From JACDCA01 sp963810305 (GTDB lineage: Bacteria; Acidobacteriota; Vicinamibacteria; Vicinamibacterales; 2-12-FULL-66-21): a stretch of 64,000 bases of DNA. Position 1 is the first letter of the stretch, and every line of letters starts with the position of its first letter. The stretch is from assembly GCA_963810305.1 (NCBI GenBank), contig CAWEMY010000007.1, forward strand, positions 186,001-250,000, in the 5' to 3' direction. Of the stretch, positions 60,803 through 64,000 are shown in pieces. The notes beneath the pieces are model-generated. The model saw nothing but the letters and a program-made list of their open reading frames with translations, did no database searches and was not told where the DNA came from. A program made the translations under genes and the position numbers.

Positions 60803-61223
60803 TAATCGTGGGGGAGCTGGCGCTTCTCGCCGGCTCGCTCCCTCATGGCGTCGCCTTCGTCGTCAGTTGCACGGTCGGTCTCTGTCCCGCAATCTGGTCG
60901 ATGCTGCTCCCGGAGCACGAAGCCGGCGCCAGGGATCTGCAGTTTCATCTTAAGCGGCATTTTCGACGAACCACGTTCGAAAATCGTCCCTGACAGGTCG
61001 CGGTTGGACTGGCGCTCGTCTGTTCCCGCAAACGCGGCGGCCGTTCATCCGCCCGAATCCGCCCTTCGCCGCATTCCGGTGGTCGGCACTGAAGTGGGCC
61101 GCGATAATGGCTCGCGTGTTCAGAGACGCTCGCGTCCCCGAGATCCGCTGACCCCATGCCGTTCGCGGTCGAAGTAGCCGCTTCGACGCGACCGCGGCGC
61201 GCTCTCAGGACGCCTATACAGGT
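60803..61223. other. Divergent intergenic region (FAAL / LytS kinase) with two dyads
   Basis: 421 bp with no convincing gene. A perfect 8-nt inverted repeat, ATTTTCGA-N10-TCGAAAAT, lies at 60959-60984, about 160 nt upstream of the FAAL start and a candidate operator. A nested hairpin (CGCGGTCG...CGACCGCG around TCGAAG...CTTCGA) lies at 61164-61196, ending 27 nt before the kinase ATG. Confidence 0.45.
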
Positions 61224-62360
61224 ATGCTCGACGTCGTGTTCGAACTGGCGACGACCGCGAGGCCGGTCGACATCGTTGTGAAAACAACGCGGCGCGTTGC
61301 CGTCGCAGTCACAATCGCGATCGGCGTCGCGCTCCTGCTGTTGATCCTCTGGAAGGGATCGACGACCGCGCTCTTTCTCCGAGCGATCATGCTGGCCTTG
61401 TCGGCCACGACGGTCTTTTCACTCTTCGAGGTGTGGCCCCGAAGACTGCCGCGTTGGGTCGAGCGATGGATTCTCCAAGTTGTGGCCGTCGGCGCCGCCA
61501 TGCCGGTCACGGTGTTCGTGATGCACCGCCGGGCCACCTCCCCAGGAGCGCCGCCCTTCTTTGAAGACCACAACTGGATGCTCGTCGGGTTCGCCGCCGT
61601 TCTCATCGCGCCCTGGACGGCGGTCGCGACGGTGGTCCGCCAGAAGGAAACCTTCGCGCGCCACCAGACGCTGGCGTTCGCGCTCGAGCGCAGTGAACTC
61701 GAGCGCCAGGCGCTCGACGCGAGATTGCATTTGCTGCAGGCGCAGGTCGCGCCGCATTTCCTCTTCAACACACTCGCGAACGTGCAGGCGCTCGTCGATG
61801 CGGGCTCGCCGCATGCGTCGGTCGTGCTGCGAAGCCTCACCGCGTACCTGCGCGCGGCGGTGCCGCTGCTCCACGAGTCCGCGGCGACGATCGAGCGCGA
61901 GCTGCAGCTGGTTCGGCCATATCTCGAGCTGATGCAGATGCGCATGCCCGATCGCCTCCAGTACGCGATGAACGTCGACCCCGCGGCGCTGAAGGTGCGC
62001 TGTCCTCCGACCACCCTGCTGACGCTGGTTGAGAATGCCGTGCGACACGGGATCGACCCCAGCGAAGAAGGAGGCCGGATCGACGTCGACATCGCACGGC
62101 TTGGTGAACGTTGTGTGGTCCGCGTAACCGACACTGGCGCCGGACTGCCCTTCGACTTCGCTCAGGACAAGCATCACGCGCCGAACGGTCTGGGGACCGG
62201 GCTCACGACTCTGCGCGAGCGGCTGCAGCTGATCTTCGGCGAGGCAGCGCACCTGCGCCTGATCGCCCGCGCTCCCCGCGGCGTCGTCGTCGAAGTCGAC
62301 ATGCCGGCCCAAACCGGGGCCCCCGACGCGCGGACTTTGCGCGTTGGGGTGGATACATGA
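61224..62360 (+). CDS. LytS/YehU-type sensor histidine kinase
   Basis: 378 residues. Four hydrophobic helices (about 20-150), then the His_kinase box LQAQVAPHFLFNTLANVQAL with the phospho-accepting His, and the HATPase domain (TLVENAVRHGI, VTDTGAGLPF, GTGLTTLRERLQLIFG). In the ATP lid is the insert DFAQDKHHAPN, the first part encoded by an interspersed repeat (62148-62171). It overlaps the regulator gene in ATGA. Confidence 0.92.
   Translation: MLDVVFELATTARPVDIVVKTTRRVAVAVTIAIGVALLLLILWKGSTTALFLRAIMLALSATTVFSLFEVWPRRLPRWVERWILQVVAVGAAMPVTVFVMHRRATSPGAPPFFEDHNWMLVGFAAVLIAPWTAVATVVRQKETFARHQTLAFALERSELERQALDARLHLLQAQVAPHFLFNTLANVQALVDAGSPHASVVLRSLTAYLRAAVPLLHESAATIERELQLVRPYLELMQMRMPDRLQYAMNVDPAALKVRCPPTTLLTLVENAVRHGIDPSEEGGRIDVDIARLGERCVVRVTDTGAGLPFDFAQDKHHAPNGLGTGLTTLRERLQLIFGEAAHLRLIARAPRGVVVEVDMPAQTGAPDARTLRVGVDT
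62148..62171. repeat. Interspersed repeat inside the LytS kinase gene
   Basis: CCCTTCGACTTCGCTCAGG plus flanks, read as PFDFAQDK. I recognise this string as a common dispersed repeat of GC-rich genomes; only one copy is in this window, so the call rests on recollection and on its position as an insert between conserved HATPase motifs. Confidence 0.45.
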
Positions 62361-63148
62361 ACGCCCGCCCGACAGCGTTGATCGCGGACGATGAACCGCT
62401 GCTGCGCGAGGCGCTGCGGCGCCAGCTCGCGATCGTCTGGCCCGAGCTCGAGATCGTCGCCGAAGCGCGGAACGGACGGGAGGCGGTGAGGTTGTTCGAC
62501 GAGCGTCATCCCGGCATCTGTTTTCTCGACGTCCACATGCCGGGACTCTCCGGCGTCGACGCCGCGAACCACATCGGCAGGCGCGCCCATCTCGTGTTCA
62601 TCACTGCCTACGATCACTACGCAGTGCAGGCGTTTGCGCACGGCGCGCTCGATTACCTGCTGAAGCCGGTCGAAGAGGCGCGGCTCGCGGAAACCGTGAG
62701 CCGTCTCAAGGAGCGTCTGCACTCGTCGAGGCCGGCGATCAACACCGAGCAGCTATTGCAGCAACTGAGCGAACAGCTCGCGAAGTTGCAGGGTGGCGGC
62801 GGCAGGAAAGAGGCTCTGCGATGGATTCGCGCGCAAGCGGGGAAAATCCTGCGCCTCATCGCGATCGACGACGTCGACTACCTTCGCTCCGACGCGAAGT
62901 ACACCATCGTCGCCTGGCGCGATGGAGGGAAACCCGTCGAGGCGGTGGTGCGGACGCCGCTGAAAGAGCTGCTCGGGCAGCTCGATGCAGTGCAATTCGC
63001 GCAAGTCCACCGATCGGTCGTCGTCAATCTGCGCGCGATCAGCCACGTGAAGCGGCATGACAACGAAACGGCGGAGATTCATTTGAAAGGTCGAGACGAC
63101 GTTCTTCCAGTGAGTCGCAACTATCTGCACGTGTTCCGCCAGATGTAG
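62357..63148 (+). CDS. LytTR-family response regulator
   Basis: 263 residues from ATG 62357. The receiver has IADDEPLLREALRRQL, Asp in CFLDVHMPGLSG and Lys in YLLKPVEEARL. The C-terminal LytTR DNA-binding domain has IDDVDYLRSDAKYTIVAW, PLKELLGQL, FAQVHRSVVVNLRAI and VSRNYLHVFRQM. Together with the kinase it forms a complete two-component pair. Confidence 0.94.
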   Translation: MNARPTALIADDEPLLREALRRQLAIVWPELEIVAEARNGREAVRLFDERHPGICFLDVHMPGLSGVDAANHIGRRAHLVFITAYDHYAVQAFAHGALDYLLKPVEEARLAETVSRLKERLHSSRPAINTEQLLQQLSEQLAKLQGGGGRKEALRWIRAQAGKILRLIAIDDVDYLRSDAKYTIVAWRDGGKPVEAVVRTPLKELLGQLDAVQFAQVHRSVVVNLRAISHVKRHDNETAEIHLKGRDDVLPVSRNYLHVFRQM

Positions 63149-63227
63149 CCGCCGTCCGTCCTCGCCGATCCGCCCTTCGTCGCAAGCTGGTTGTTCGATC
63201 GCCTGCGCGCGACCACGATGTTTGCGG

Positions 63228-63611
63228 ATGAAGGAAAACACGATCCTGGTCGTCACATCTCTGCTCTCGATCCTCCTGCTGACGCTTCACGTAACGGACG
63301 ACATCGTCCGTGGGATATCGAAGGCCGGGCCGTCAAACACCGCGCTGCTGGTGCTCGCGGTCTTTGTCTACGGCACCCTCGTGCTGGCCGAGCAACGATC
63401 GGGACACGTCATCATGCTGCTCGTGGGATTGTTCGCAGCGGCGATGCCTGTCATCCACATGCGGGGGGCGCATTACAGCGAGATCGCGAGATCCGCCGGC
63501 GGTTTCTTCTTCGTCTGGACGCTCTGGGCGCTCGGCGGGCTCGGTGGCGTCACCTTCATCCTGTCGGCGCGAGGATTGTGGAGTCTGCGACGGCGGCAGC
63601 TTCCGAGGTAG
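63228..63611 (+). CDS. Small four-helix membrane protein
   Basis: 127 residues from ATG 63228 (a TTG at 63222 is an alternative). Hydrophobic helices include ILVVTSLLSILLLTLHV, ALLVLAVFVYGTLVLA, VIMLLVGLFAAAMPVIHM and FFFVWTLWALGGLGGVTFIL. I do not recognise the family. It lies downstream of the LytTR regulator and 2 nt before the next membrane gene, so it may be a target of the two-component system. Confidence 0.75.
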   Translation: MKENTILVVTSLLSILLLTLHVTDDIVRGISKAGPSNTALLVLAVFVYGTLVLAEQRSGHVIMLLVGLFAAAMPVIHMRGAHYSEIARSAGGFFFVWTLWALGGLGGVTFILSARGLWSLRRRQLPR

Positions 63612-63613
63612 TC

Positions 63614-64000
63614 ATGCTCTTACCAATCCATATCGCCGCCGGCGGGCTCGCGATTGTTCTCGGCGCGGTCGCGCTGTCCGTGAAGAAAGGCGGGAATATC
63701 CACCGCCGCAGCGGGCTGCTGTTCGTCTACGCGATGCTCATCATGGGATTCAGCGCGTCAATGCTCACCATCATGAACGGTGGCGCCGACGGAAATGTGG
63801 TCGCCGGCGTGGTCACGGCATATTTCGTCGGCACGGCTCTCACCTCCGTCCGCCCGGCCTCGTCCTGGACGCGCGTGATCAACGCGACTGCACTGGCGGT
63901 CGCAGTCGTGCTCATCTTCTGGAGCCTGGTGAGCGGAGCGACGTTCATCAACACACCCGGTCGCGACGCGAACGGTGTCCCGTTCCGAACGGCGGGAGTG
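63614..64000 (+). CDS. DUF2306-type membrane protein, 5' part
   Basis: 129 residues visible; the frame runs off the window. LPIHIAAGGLAIVLGAVALS, GGNIHRRSGLLFVYAMLIMG and a following helix (VVAGVVTAYFVGTALTS) match DUF2306-like polytopic proteins with a conserved His and HRRSG motif. Function unknown. Confidence 0.75.
   Translation, partial: MLLPIHIAAGGLAIVLGAVALSVKKGGNIHRRSGLLFVYAMLIMGFSASMLTIMNGGADGNVVAGVVTAYFVGTALTSVRPASSWTRVINATALAVAVVLIFWSLVSGATFINTPGRDANGVPFRTAGV

Overview
This is a 64 kb window of GC-rich bacterial chromosome. Gene content points to Acidobacteriota, most likely a Vicinamibacteria-type lineage. The signs are two Ser/Thr kinases fused to PD40/TolB propellers, a double-length ThyX-like protein, hopanoid-type squalene genes, a PEP-CTERM protein, and many short interspersed repeats. 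The lineage is inferred from gene families only; there is no rRNA in the window.

Layout. 1-6.7 kb: end of a CPA2 cation/proton antiporter, then a minus-strand run with a LacD-type aldolase, thiI, hpnE-hpnD-hpnC (squalene from farnesyl diphosphate) and a PduO-type cobalamin adenosyltransferase. 6.7-11.5 kb: mutY plus a Nudix hydrolase, a lipoprotein, a zinc-ribbon Nudix, peptide deformylase, the tandem ThyX-like protein and a glutaredoxin. 11.5-19.7 kb: a LolA-like protein, then an RND (HAE3-like) exporter fused in one frame to an outer-membrane beta-barrel, a purine permease, a rhodanese and an M20 peptidase. 19.7-24.4 kb: a PilZ protein, a NarX-type kinase and a NarL-type regulator separated by a decayed MBG-repeat gene, and a second PilZ protein. 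24.4-31.8 kb: rfbA, an rfbC-like gene, a SirB1 protein, a HAD phosphatase, a DUF1684 lipoprotein, an acyl-CoA dehydrogenase, a 445-bp long inverted repeat and two alpha/beta hydrolases. 32-40 kb: a secreted TPR protein, a NIDO-like lipoprotein, a beta-lactamase/NamZ fusion and an STPK. 40-45 kb: a minus-strand cytochrome-oxidase assembly operon (M23 peptidase, cupredoxin-like lipoprotein, ctaA, ctaB, DUF420/CtaM). 44.7-53.4 kb: pyrophosphatase, tRNA-Glu, TPR protein, a second STPK, a GntR/VOC divergent pair, a DUF433 antitoxin with a broken toxin, a Tat-exported VOC protein and a YbaY-like protein. 53.7-60.8 kb: PEP-CTERM protein, AP-superfamily/TPR protein, GNAT and B12-binding radical SAM, facing an ACP and a fatty acyl-AMP ligase. 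61.2-64 kb: a LytS/LytTR two-component system and two membrane proteins, the last running off the window.

Three sequence-level themes stand out. (1) Degenerate 7-9-nt tandem arrays, with a different word at each site, fill many gene boundaries and have become part of several gene ends. (2) Palindromic interspersed elements sit in frame inside at least four proteins (Def, RND exporter, acyl-CoA dehydrogenase, LytS kinase), and a 29-bp-armed hairpin element occurs twice between genes. (3) Several otherwise intact genes carry single-base frameshifts (exporter, beta-lactamase/NamZ, DUF5615-like toxin), which may be real or assembly errors.

The best candidates for undescribed biology are the FAAL/ACP/radical-SAM/GNAT/AP-superfamily locus (53.7-60.8 kb), the exporter-barrel fusion (12.4-16.1 kb) and the long inverted-repeat element (29.9-30.35 kb).
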